A stretch of DNA of 52,092 nt from Acidobacteriota bacterium (GTDB taxonomy: Bacteria; Acidobacteriota; Terriglobia; 20CM-2-55-15). A model generated the notes under the pieces. The model saw only the letters and a list, made by a program, of their open reading frames with translations. It ran no database searches and was not told the origin of the DNA. The stretch is taken from the NCBI GenBank assembly GCA_003223875.1, contig QHWY01000091.1:1445-53536 (forward strand). The letters run 5' to 3'. Position 1 is the first letter of the stretch. Each line of letters starts with the position of its first letter. A program made the position numbers and the translations under genes. This document shows, one piece after another, positions 35,637 to 43,104 of the stretch.

Positions 35637-35721
35637 ACTGCGGCGGTCTGTGGCCGCCGACAATCCGGCAAGTTGCGAGATCACCGGCGGTCATAGACGT
35701 CATAGACCGCCGCTTCTACAG
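35637..35721. repeat. Palindromic core C, inverted copy of core A
   Basis: The 85-base unit lies between the MFS and bicupin genes. Read on the minus strand, CCGCCGGTGATCTCGCAAC and the rest of its centre match element A's centre with about four mismatches in 37. It lacks the long CTCCCC termini, although CCTAGGAG follows at 35724. Confidence 0.85.
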
Positions 35722-35740
35722 TGCCTAGGAGCGTAGCAAC

Positions 35741-36601
35741 ATGGCGAGTATTAGCGACCTCACGATAGTCAATTCCAATACTGCCGAGGCCAGGCGAGTG
35801 GAGTCCGGCACGGAAGTGACACTTTGCAGTCCGGACTTCTGTGGTTCAAAGAATCTGACCGTCTTTAAGAGAACGATTTTTGCCGGCCGGAAGCTGGATG
35901 TCGAGGCGCGCAACGATTACCACCTCGTGTATGTTATAGCGGCCCCCACCCAGGGCGTCGTTCGTTTCAATAATCAGGTTCATGACGCCGAAGAGGGAGC
36001 AGGCCTGCTCCTTGGACCATCGGAATCCGCGCGATTTGAAGCGTCGAATTCGAACCTCGAACTGCTCCACATGATCGTGCCGAAACCTCCTGCGGGCGTC
36101 GAAGCCGGACTGACGGGAGGGCCAGGATATTTCTTCAACAGGAAAACGCTTCGTGCATTGAGTGATGCCAGTGGCGGGCGTGTCCGCCGATTCTGTGCCG
36201 AGTCCAGTGTAAGGCTTCGTAACGGAGCGAGGCTCACGCCGACGAATGCCATCCAGGCAGGAGAGATGCACTACAAGGAGGGCGGCTCCTCTCCGTATCA
36301 CGTGCATAGAGGTACGGATGCCAACCCCGAAGGGGCAGCGCATTGCTACATGACTTTTAAAGGCCGCGGTGTGGTTGAAGTCGAAAACGACTTCAAAGAA
36401 ATCGAACCCGGCACGCTCGTCTACTTTCCTCCCGGCACTCCCCACCGGCTCCGCTCTCACGGGGGGCCGCTCGACTACTTTGAGATTCAGGCGTGGCGAA
36501 GTTTCAAGACCACGATTCTTAGCGAGGAACCCCTCGGTTTGAAGTGGTACTACGAGCGTGAAACCCCGAATGAAGAATTGGTGGAGTGGAACCAAAGCTA
36601 A
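35741..36601 (+). CDS. Bicupin-domain protein
   Basis: The 286-residue protein has two cupin folds (about 35-125 and 160-265). The second shows the metal-site pattern: YHVH, then GAAHCYMTF, then PGTPHRL, with Glu in GEMHYKEGG, so it should bind Fe, Mn or Zn. The first domain lacks a full His set and may be structural. Bicupins of this kind include dioxygenases, isomerases and decarboxylases. A 16-base overlap with the AtoE-type transporter gene suggests that the transporter imports its substrate or a product. The function is otherwise unknown. Confidence 0.7.
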   Translation: MASISDLTIVNSNTAEARRVESGTEVTLCSPDFCGSKNLTVFKRTIFAGRKLDVEARNDYHLVYVIAAPTQGVVRFNNQVHDAEEGAGLLLGPSESARFEASNSNLELLHMIVPKPPAGVEAGLTGGPGYFFNRKTLRALSDASGGRVRRFCAESSVRLRNGARLTPTNAIQAGEMHYKEGGSSPYHVHRGTDANPEGAAHCYMTFKGRGVVEVENDFKEIEPGTLVYFPPGTPHRLRSHGGPLDYFEIQAWRSFKTTILSEEPLGLKWYYERETPNEELVEWNQS

Positions 36602-37968
36602 AAGAGAAACCCGTTGAGTCGTGGCTCGCCGCGTCCGGCCTCCAACTGTCGGATTGGTTTGAGCGCTGGTTTCCGGATGCATTTGCGCTAGCGCTTGTTG
36701 CGGTCACGATCGTGTACCTGGCATGCGTCGGGATCGGCAATTCTCCCATCCAGACAGCACAGTGGTTCGGCGCCGGGTTCTGGGACTTGGTCGCGTTCAC
36801 GATGCAGATGACCATGATCATCATCAGCGGGTACGCCCTTGCCACAGCCGGGCCGGTGTATGCGTTGATCTGCCGCATGGCAGCAATTCCCACGAATGGT
36901 AGAAATGCCGCCGCATTCGTGGCGATGTTCTCCATGCTGTCGTCGCTCTTGTCGTGGAGCTTTAGTCTCATTTTTAGCGGCCTTCTGGCGCGCGAAGTGG
37001 CGCATCGCGTGCGTGGCGCGGATTATCGGGCAATGGGCGCTGCAGGCTATCTGGGCATCGGCAGTATCTGGGCGCTGGGCCTCTCATCTTCAGCGGCACT
37101 CATCATGGCGGCGCCCGCTTCCTTGCCCCAATCCATTCTGCGCATCAGCGGTGTGATTCCTTTGTCCCAGACGCTTGGTCTGTGGCAAGGCATGATCATT
37201 GGCGCCGCGATACTGGTGGTGTCGATGCTGGTCGCTTTCCACTCCCATCCCACGCGTTCATATGCCCGGGACATGCAAGCGATGGGTGTGAAATACGAAC
37301 CCGTTTCGGTTCCGTCCGCGAAGCGCGAGAGGCCCGGCGAGTGGCTGGAATACAGCCCGCTCCTGACGGTGGTTATTTCCTTTTTCGGCATCGCCTATTT
37401 GGTACGTGAAGTCGCGGACAAGGGACCGGCCATCATCCTCGATCTGAATCATTACATCTTCGCGTTTCTGGTCGCCGGGCTGTTGCTGCATTGGCGCCCC
37501 CGCTTCTTCGTTCATGCAGTGGCGGCGGCCGTGCCTTCAGTGGCTGGAGTCCTCATTCAATACCCGCTGTATGGCGGGATCGTAAAGATGATGACCGAAT
37601 CCGGCCTCGCCAAGGATCTTGCCCATTTCTTTGTTACGGTCTCAACACACCAGACATTCCCGGTGCTGGTGGGGATTTACTCGACCTCTCTGGGATTATT
37701 CGTTCCTTCAGCCGGCGGGCGGTGGCTGGTCGAGGCGCCTTATGTATTGGAGGCCGCCAAATCTTTGCAGATCCATTTGGGCTGGGTCGTCCAGATTTAC
37801 AACGCGACCGAAGCGCTGGCGAACCTGATCCATCCGTTTTGGATGCTTCCGATACTCGGCATCCTTGGCTTGAAAGCGCGCGACATCATCGGCTACACCA
37901 TGCTCCAGTTCGCGGCTCTGGTACCCGTCGTGCTGTTTTTGGTGTGGGCTCTTAATCACACCTTCTAA
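36586..37968 (+). CDS. Short-chain fatty acid transporter (AtoE family)
   Basis: The 460-residue membrane protein has about 12 helices. It shows the AtoE/TIGR00366 segments WFERWFPDAFALALV, MIIISGYALATAGPVY, GLLAREVAHRV and SAGGRWLVEAPYVLEAA. Family members import short-chain fatty acids. Translation starts at GTG inside the bicupin gene (16-base overlap), so it is coupled to it. It ends the likely 33582-37968 operon. Confidence 0.88.
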   Translation: MEPKLKEKPVESWLAASGLQLSDWFERWFPDAFALALVAVTIVYLACVGIGNSPIQTAQWFGAGFWDLVAFTMQMTMIIISGYALATAGPVYALICRMAAIPTNGRNAAAFVAMFSMLSSLLSWSFSLIFSGLLAREVAHRVRGADYRAMGAAGYLGIGSIWALGLSSSAALIMAAPASLPQSILRISGVIPLSQTLGLWQGMIIGAAILVVSMLVAFHSHPTRSYARDMQAMGVKYEPVSVPSAKRERPGEWLEYSPLLTVVISFFGIAYLVREVADKGPAIILDLNHYIFAFLVAGLLLHWRPRFFVHAVAAAVPSVAGVLIQYPLYGGIVKMMTESGLAKDLAHFFVTVSTHQTFPVLVGIYSTSLGLFVPSAGGRWLVEAPYVLEAAKSLQIHLGWVVQIYNATEALANLIHPFWMLPILGILGLKARDIIGYTMLQFAALVPVVLFLVWALNHTF

Positions 37969-37977
37969 GCGCCGCGC

Positions 37978-38005
37978 TTGCGTCAAGACTGTGCGGCGGT
38001 ATAAT
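37978..38005 (+). promoter_or_regulatory. Promoter candidate TTGCGT-16-TATAAT
   Basis: TTGCGT (37978-37983) and TATAAT (38000-38005) are separated by 16 bases. Transcription would start near 38012 and serve the 38078 gene, leaving a leader of about 65 bases. Confidence 0.45.
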
Positions 38006-38077
38006 AACCCGCCACTAATCAGTAACAGTTTGTTCCGAACAACCGCGAAAGCGAGATCACTCGCATAGGAGGTAACC

Positions 38078-38479
38078 ATGCTAGGAGAGCTCATCTACGA
38101 AGGCCGTGGAAAGAGAACCGCAAGAACGGTGCTGCCTCTGGAGGGCAACCAGGCCAGGATCCAGGTGTCGTTCGAGGACACCGGAAAACTCGTCGGCATT
38201 GACGCGAACTTTATTGGGACGTATTGGGCCGCCATCCGGTCCGACGGCAGTGTGTATGGAGAGGGACAGGGAATGATAGCGACGCGTGAAGGCGACGCCG
38301 TCACGGTACGCGGTATCGGCAGTGGGAGACTTCGAGAGGGAGGAGCCGTGAGTTACCGGGGATGCATCATCTACCATGCGCCTCAAAAGTTGGCCCGATT
38401 GAACACAGTGGCCGGCGTTTTCGAGTTTGAAATCGACGCCCAGGGCAATACGTCCATGAAGATTTGGGAATGGAAGTAG
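38078..38479 (+). CDS. Conserved hypothetical protein
   Basis: The 133-residue protein has a strong ribosome site (AGGAGGT) before its ATG. It is an all-beta-looking cytosolic protein without signal peptide or helices, with EGQGMIATREGDAVTVRGIGSGRL and VAGVFEFEIDAQGNT segments. I have seen similar proteins ending in KIWEWK in many phyla, without a known function. It has its own promoter-like sequence and sits between the transporter and the ClpS-like gene. Confidence 0.75.
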   Translation: MLGELIYEGRGKRTARTVLPLEGNQARIQVSFEDTGKLVGIDANFIGTYWAAIRSDGSVYGEGQGMIATREGDAVTVRGIGSGRLREGGAVSYRGCIIYHAPQKLARLNTVAGVFEFEIDAQGNTSMKIWEWK

Positions 38480-38561
38480 GCGAGCCGCATCCGCCGGTCG
38501 CTCATTTGTCAGACCGCCGGATGCTTTTTCGTCGCTTTCCAAGTTCCGCAGTTCTATCCAT

Positions 38562-38903
38562 TCACTTCGCGGGTTCCACCAAAGCGGCGACAGATCCGCG
38601 GCTGTGAGGAAGACGCCAGTCGGGACCATAGGCGTGGATCTGGTCACGTTTGGCTTCAGCTTCTTCCAAATTTGTGGTGAAGACGATGCTGCTGCCGGTG
38701 GCGTCGGCTTCCATCGTGTGGGCGAGCGCGGTGGCGTAAGGGAAGCCGAAAATGGCTTGCAGCATTTCGATTACGTACTCGAAGGTGTGGTCGTCGTCAT
38801 TCAGAATGATCACGTGATAGAGCTTACTTAGCTCGTCTTTTGTCGATTTGTTGATATCCGTGTCTAGCGTCGTGCCTGCCATTTCCTTTATTTTACTCGG
38901 CAT
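38562..38903 (-). CDS. clpS: ClpS-like Clp adaptor (divergent)
   Basis: ClpS delivers N-degron substrates to ClpAP/ClpCP. The 113-residue protein has the ClpS core: YHVIILNDDDHTFEYVIEML, then the acidic ATGSSIVFTTNLEEAEAKRDQIHAYG stretch, given here in part. The substrate-pocket position that is usually Thr-Pro-Met (as in NDDYTPME) reads DHTFEY, so pocket specificity may differ. GAGG eight bases before the ATG at 38903 supports that start; 38882 is an alternative. Its start shares the tetramer CATG with the divergent dehydrogenase gene. No clpA or clpC lies in the window. Confidence 0.75.
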   Translation of the reverse strand: MPSKIKEMAGTTLDTDINKSTKDELSKLYHVIILNDDDHTFEYVIEMLQAIFGFPYATALAHTMEADATGSSIVFTTNLEEAEAKRDQIHAYGPDWRLPHSRGSVAALVEPAK

Positions 38904-39885
38904 GAATGTCCTCATCTTTACAGTCTGGCCGGTCGAGTTTTGGCGGGTCCCAAAATCGCAAGTCGAGCGGCTGCGGGAACGATTTCCACACGTGACTTTC
39001 ACACATGCCGTTACCGATGCGGAAGCCATGAGCGGGATTGAATCGGCCGACGTGGCGCTCGCATCCCGCTTGTCGGCCTCGATGGTCGAGCACGCGCCAC
39101 GCCTCCGATGGGTCCATTCCACGGCAGCAGCGGTTGGGATCTTGCCTTTGAAGGAGCTTGCCGCTCGAGAGATCCTGGTCACCAACTCCCGTGGAGTTCA
39201 GGCGCCCGCGATGGCCGAGTTTGTCATCGGCGGGCTGCTTGTACTTGCTCGCCGATTCCATTTAATCCTGGCAGCGCAGCGCGAACGCCGCTGGATCCAG
39301 AATGAACTGACGAGGGATGTATGGCCATGGAGTGTCCGCGGCCGAACGATGACCATCGTTGGTCTCGGCACCATCGGACAAGAAGTTGCGCGGCGCGCGC
39401 ATGCGTTTGGGATGCGAGTGATCGGGATCCGCCGGCGCATGGACCAGCCCAAACCATCGTTTGTGGATCGCATTGCCGGTCCGGAGGAATTGGACGGCGC
39501 GCTTCGTGGCTGCGACGTATTGGTCATCGCGGCGCCCTTCATCTCGGAAACAGACCGTTTGATCGGCAGTGAACGGCTCGCCATGCTCAAACGCGGCGCC
39601 ATTGTCATCAATGTCGCTCGCGGCCAAATCATCGATGAGATGGCGCTGATTCAGGCTCTCGACGGTGGTCATCTTGGCGGCGCGGTACTCGACGTTTTCA
39701 GACACGAGCCTCTCGATCCGGCGAGTCCATTGTGGACTTTCCCGAACGTGATCATTTCACCGCACGTGTCGGGAGTGCGGTCCGATCACTGGGACGAAGT
39801 CATCGATCTCTTCTCGGAGAACCTGCGCCGTTTCGAACGCGGCGATCCGCTATTGAATCCCGTCGATGTTCGTGCGGGATATTGA
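38902..39885 (+). CDS. D-2-hydroxyacid dehydrogenase, NAD-binding
   Basis: The 327-residue protein fits the D-isomer-specific 2-hydroxyacid dehydrogenase family, which reduces 2-oxoacids with NAD(P)H. The nucleotide-binding motif GLGTIGQ lies near residue 153. The catalytic set is visible: Arg in NVARGQIID (about 239), Glu in HEPLDP (about 270) and His in SPHVSG (about 287). The start ATG at 38902 shares CATG with the divergent clpS start and has no clear ribosome site, so the exact start is uncertain. It converges on the decarboxylase-like gene, seven bases away. It may process an acid from the catabolic block. Confidence 0.85.
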   Translation: MNVLIFTVWPVEFWRVPKSQVERLRERFPHVTFTHAVTDAEAMSGIESADVALASRLSASMVEHAPRLRWVHSTAAAVGILPLKELAAREILVTNSRGVQAPAMAEFVIGGLLVLARRFHLILAAQRERRWIQNELTRDVWPWSVRGRTMTIVGLGTIGQEVARRAHAFGMRVIGIRRRMDQPKPSFVDRIAGPEELDGALRGCDVLVIAAPFISETDRLIGSERLAMLKRGAIVINVARGQIIDEMALIQALDGGHLGGAVLDVFRHEPLDPASPLWTFPNVIISPHVSGVRSDHWDEVIDLFSENLRRFERGDPLLNPVDVRAGY

Positions 39886-39892
39886 GGGAACC

Positions 39893-40885
39893 TTATATTT
39901 TGAACGATTCGAGAGATTCCGTGGCAAATAACTCCTTCGCCGCCAATTGGCGTTTTGAGAGACCCTGTTCAAAAGAGTAGCGGAGAAATGTGGATAGGTT
40001 GTGCAGATTCCGATCGAGCCCATAAGGCCAGAAATCACGCCCAAATATCTTTTCGGTTTCTTCCGTGTGCCAGACCAACCAAGGAAGCATGACCTTCAGG
40101 GCCGCCGTTTCGCGCAGATCTTCATAGGCTTCACGCTGAGCGAGAGCGAACGCTTTATAAAGCGATTGTGCGACCCACGGATTTTTTTCATAGATATCCC
40201 GGCGGATAACGACGACGTGCATGATCGGGAAGATTTTTGTCTTCTCAAAATATTCCCGTTCCGCGGCGTGATAATTTTCGAACAGCCGGCGGACTTTACC
40301 CGCTCTACTTTTGAACGAGGACGGAGCGCGCGTCGCGTACAGCGCATCAATCTCGCCCGATCCGATCATTTGCGCCAGCGTTTTACCTGGAAGGATGGAC
40401 TGAACCCGGATTTCAGGAGGCAGGTTCAGCGGAAGCTTTTCGGGCCGGCCCGGCTCTTCTTCGCCGCCTTGGAAATAGGTGGCACTCGTGACAGGCACGC
40501 CATACTCGTCGTTGAGAATACCGCGTATCCAGACGGGCGCGGTCATCTGGTACTCCGGGTTTCCGATACGCTTCCCGATCAGATCCTTCGGTTCGCGAAT
40601 TTCACTGTCCGTATTCACGTAAATGCAAGAGTGCCGGAACGAGCGTGATGGAAAGACCGGGATCGCGATGAACGGCGGATTTTCTCGGAAAAGCGACATC
40701 GTGTACGACGAAAGCGACATTTCGGCGATGTCGAATTCGCGATGCCGCAACATCCTGAAGAACGTCTCTTCGACGATCAGGTTGAGGTAAGTGATCTCTA
40801 TACCGTCGATGGGAATCCGTTCTTCCAGGAGAGCCCGCGTTCGATCGTAGTTCCAACACGCAAGAGTCAGTCGAAGTTTCCCCAT
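39893..40885 (-). CDS. 4,5-dihydroxyphthalate-decarboxylase-like protein
   Basis: The 330-residue protein matches the Pht5-like family, which shares the periplasmic-binding-protein fold but usually lacks a signal peptide, as here. Typical segments are LTLACWNYDRTRALLEE, AEMSLSSYTMSL, FPSRSFRHSCIYVN, RIGNPEYQMTAPVWIRGIL and HVVVIRRDIYE. Named members decarboxylate 4,5-dihydroxyphthalate to protocatechuate; many are unverified and could be binding proteins. The start is the MGKLRLTL Met at 40885, three codons inside the open frame. It is convergent with the dehydrogenase gene. Confidence 0.7.
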   Translation of the reverse strand: MGKLRLTLACWNYDRTRALLEERIPIDGIEITYLNLIVEETFFRMLRHREFDIAEMSLSSYTMSLFRENPPFIAIPVFPSRSFRHSCIYVNTDSEIREPKDLIGKRIGNPEYQMTAPVWIRGILNDEYGVPVTSATYFQGGEEEPGRPEKLPLNLPPEIRVQSILPGKTLAQMIGSGEIDALYATRAPSSFKSRAGKVRRLFENYHAAEREYFEKTKIFPIMHVVVIRRDIYEKNPWVAQSLYKAFALAQREAYEDLRETAALKVMLPWLVWHTEETEKIFGRDFWPYGLDRNLHNLSTFLRYSFEQGLSKRQLAAKELFATESLESFKI

Positions 40886-40934
40886 GGGCGCCAACGTTAT
40901 AGACCGGCGCGGAGCATGTCAAGCAGGCTTGTCT

Positions 40935-40940
40935 TATAAT
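40935..40940 (+). promoter_or_regulatory. TATAAT -10 candidate for the MBL-fold gene
   Basis: TATAAT at 40935-40940 precedes the ATG at 40969 by about 28 bases, leaving room for the GGAGG ribosome site. No clear -35 is seen. Confidence 0.35.
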
Positions 40941-40968
40941 GAGCCTGCAAACGGATAACGGAGGCTGT

Positions 40969-42330
40969 ATGGTGTTCATTTTGCTTCTTCTCATCCCAGG
41001 AGTTCTTCAGGCGCAAGATGCCAGATCGGTTTTGAGTAATGCCGCAATAGCGATGGGCGCGGAGAATCTGAGAACGATCCAGTACACCGGGTCCGGGTCC
41101 AACGCAGGAATTGGACAGAATAAGAATCCAAATGCGGCGTGGCCGCTGGTCCGGGTGAAGACCTATGGCCGGGAAATGGATCTCAATACTCCATCATCAC
41201 GTGCGCAGCTGGTGCGCATTCAAAATGGCGCTGAGCAAATGCAGAATCAACTCGTCCTTCCGACTTCATCATGGAACACGCAATCCAATATCTGGATATC
41301 TCCTTTTGTCTTTCTGAAGGCGGCGATGGCGAGCAATGATGCAACGGTGAAGGCAGAAACACTTGATGGAGACAAATTCAACGTCGTCACGTTCGTCCTG
41401 CAGAACAAATACAAAATTGCCGGATACATTAACGCGAACAATCTCGTCGAGAGAGTGCAGACCTGGATAGACAACGATGTCCTCGGCGACATGTTGGTCG
41501 AAGGTGTGTACAAGGACTACAAGGATTTTTCCGGCATCAAGTTCCCGACGATGATCATCGAGAAACAGGGTGGCTTTCCGGTATTGATTTTGGTTGTCTC
41601 GGACGTCAAGCCGAACGCCGCTGTCAATATCCCTTCACAGCAGACCGAGACCCAACAGGCCGGTCCGGCACAGGCGGCGGCCGTTCAGTCGGAAAAAGTT
41701 GCGGATGGCGTCTTCTATTTAAGAGGCGGCACTCATCATAGTGTGGCGGTCGAGTTTGCGGATCACGTAGTTGTTGTCGAAGGGCCGCTGAACGAGCAGC
41801 GATCGCTTGCTGTCATAGCGGAAGTGAACAAGTTGATTGCGAACAAACCGATCCGCTACTTGGTCAATACGCATCATCATTTCGATCACTCCGGCGGCCT
41901 CCGTACCTATGTAGATCAGGGCGTTACCATCATCACGCATGCCATCAATAAGCCGTTTTACGACAAGTCGTTTACTTCCCCGCGCACGCTCAAACCCGAT
42001 CCGCTGTCTCAGTCCAAAAAGACGGCGAACATCGAGATCGTGAACGAGAAAAAAGTATTGGCGGATGCGACCCGTACGTTGGAACTACATCTGATCAAGG
42101 ACAATCCGCACAATGACGGAATACTGATGGCTTATCTTCCGAAAGAGCGGATCCTGATTGAAGTGGACGTCTACACGCCGCCCAATGCGAATCCGAATAC
42201 TTTGAATCTGGTCGAGAACATCGAACGATTGAAACTCGATGTCGATAAGATCCTCCCGCTTCACGGGCCCGGCGCGGTTTCCAAGGCGGATCTTTATAAA
42301 GCCGTGGGAAAAGCTGCTCCTTCGAACTAG
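40969..42330 (+). CDS. Secreted metallo-beta-lactamase-fold hydrolase
   Basis: The 453-residue product has a signal peptide (VFILLLLIPGVLQAQ), an N-terminal region of about 230 residues with no recognised motif, and an MBL domain. The metal-binding THHHFDHSGG lies near residue 300, followed by His in PHNDG and later HGPG. The N-terminal part has repeated ALxxAIAMGAENLRTIQYTGSG-type text seen in other acidobacterial secreted proteins. The substrate is unknown. GGAGG precedes the ATG at 40969; the frame's earlier ATG at 40939 overlaps the -10 region and is less likely. Confidence 0.8.
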   Translation: MVFILLLLIPGVLQAQDARSVLSNAAIAMGAENLRTIQYTGSGSNAGIGQNKNPNAAWPLVRVKTYGREMDLNTPSSRAQLVRIQNGAEQMQNQLVLPTSSWNTQSNIWISPFVFLKAAMASNDATVKAETLDGDKFNVVTFVLQNKYKIAGYINANNLVERVQTWIDNDVLGDMLVEGVYKDYKDFSGIKFPTMIIEKQGGFPVLILVVSDVKPNAAVNIPSQQTETQQAGPAQAAAVQSEKVADGVFYLRGGTHHSVAVEFADHVVVVEGPLNEQRSLAVIAEVNKLIANKPIRYLVNTHHHFDHSGGLRTYVDQGVTIITHAINKPFYDKSFTSPRTLKPDPLSQSKKTANIEIVNEKKVLADATRTLELHLIKDNPHNDGILMAYLPKERILIEVDVYTPPNANPNTLNLVENIERLKLDVDKILPLHGPGAVSKADLYKAVGKAAPSN

Positions 42331-42382
42331 CATCCTCGGTGGCGGCCGGGATGTTGCGAATTGACGCCTCTGTCAATCTGTA

Positions 42383-42616
42383 GCCGCGAAGCGGCAACAG
42401 AACCTAGCCAGGGCGTCAGCCCTGGGTTTGATTTCCGAGCGGACACAAGCCGCGAAGGGGCGGCAGATGCTGCAAATCTGCCGCCCCTTCGCGGCTGTGA
42501 CATGGACGAACACGAACCCAGCGCTCGCGCGCTGGGTTATCTTCTCACGCCGCTTCGCGGCTTGGGCAACCACGCCCGTCAGCCCTGGGCGACTTTCTGT
42601 CGCCGCTTCGCGGCGA
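42383..42616. repeat. Array of six palindromes
   Basis: In order: GCCGC-GAA-GCGGC (42383-42395); CCAGGGC-gtca-GCCCTGG (42408-42425); a perfect 21-bp stem (42448-42468 with 42476-42496, 7-base loop); AACCCAGCGC-TCGC-GCGCTGGGTT (42515-42538); GCCGC-TTC-GCGGC (42549-42561); and TCGCCGCTTCGCGGCGA (42600-42616). The repeated CCGCGAAGCGG and CAGGGCgtcaGCCCTGG phrases look like compound REP elements. Confidence 0.85.
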
Positions 42617-42720
42617 AACAATTTATTCACACCTGTAACGAAAATACCGCTGTAAGTGCTTTAGATAAGTTTGGGCACGCATTTTTATCCTTCACTTTGA
42701 GCCGCGGCTCATGGGTGTCT

Positions 42721-42739
42721 TCATAGACCGCCGCTACAG
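42721..42739. repeat. Solo half of the palindromic core (copy D)
   Basis: TCATAGACCGCCGCTACAG matches the right half of cores A and B. It ends two bases before the stop codon of the minus-strand FmdB-type gene. Confidence 0.8.
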
Positions 42740-42741
42740 TT

Positions 42742-42990
42742 TTAGTCGTGCTCGGCGTGGAGGGCTTTGTGCTCTTCGTGTTGCTTATCTTGCCGGATGG
42801 CGTCTGCCTTTTTGCGCGCCTTGGCGAGATGCGCTTCTCTCGTCGTCTCGGAGCTCACAGCACACAACGATATCAGCCGCTTCAGATCTTTCTCTTGACA
42901 CTCCGGACACTCGGGCGTGGGCGAAGACGGCAGCACCAGAAATTCAAAACGGTGCCCGCATCCGCTGCATTCATATTCATAAATCGGCAT
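42742..42990 (-). CDS. FmdB-family zinc-ribbon protein
   Basis: The 82-residue protein opens with MPIYEYECSGCGHRFE and has two Cys pairs, C8/C11 and C28/C31, that should bind one zinc. The charged tail has His and Lys runs (KQHEEHKALHAEHD). FmdB-type proteins are proposed regulators of formamidase or other genes, without a settled role. AAAGGT precedes the ATG. It stands alone between repeats. Confidence 0.85.
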   Translation of the reverse strand: MPIYEYECSGCGHRFEFLVLPSSPTPECPECQEKDLKRLISLCAVSSETTREAHLAKARKKADAIRQDKQHEEHKALHAEHD

Positions 42991-43030
42991 ACTTTACCTT
43001 TAATTAGCGTCGGGCCCACCGTTTTGTTGA

Positions 43031-43060
43031 TGGCTACGCCCTATCGGGCTTGCGTTCGCG
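43031..43060. repeat. GCCCTAtCGGGCTTGCG dispersed repeat, copy 2
   Basis: TGGCTACGCCCTATCGGGCTTGCGTTCGCG, given here as the pieces TGGCTACGCCC and TATCGGGCTTGCGTTCGCG, matches copies 1 and 3. It lies between the FmdB-type and S53 peptidase genes. Confidence 0.6.
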
Positions 43061-43104
43061 GCGGCCTTTTTTACTGCCGGCCGGTCCCCCCACACCTTGT
43101 CCAA

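Larger units (their letters stand above)
42331..42741. other. Gene-free stretch filled with hairpins
   Basis: No coding sequence is supported. The stretch holds at least six palindromes between 42383 and 42616 (separate entry) and a solo half of the GACCGCCGCTACAG core at 42721-42739 that ends two bases before the FmdB-type gene's stop. Confidence 0.7.
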
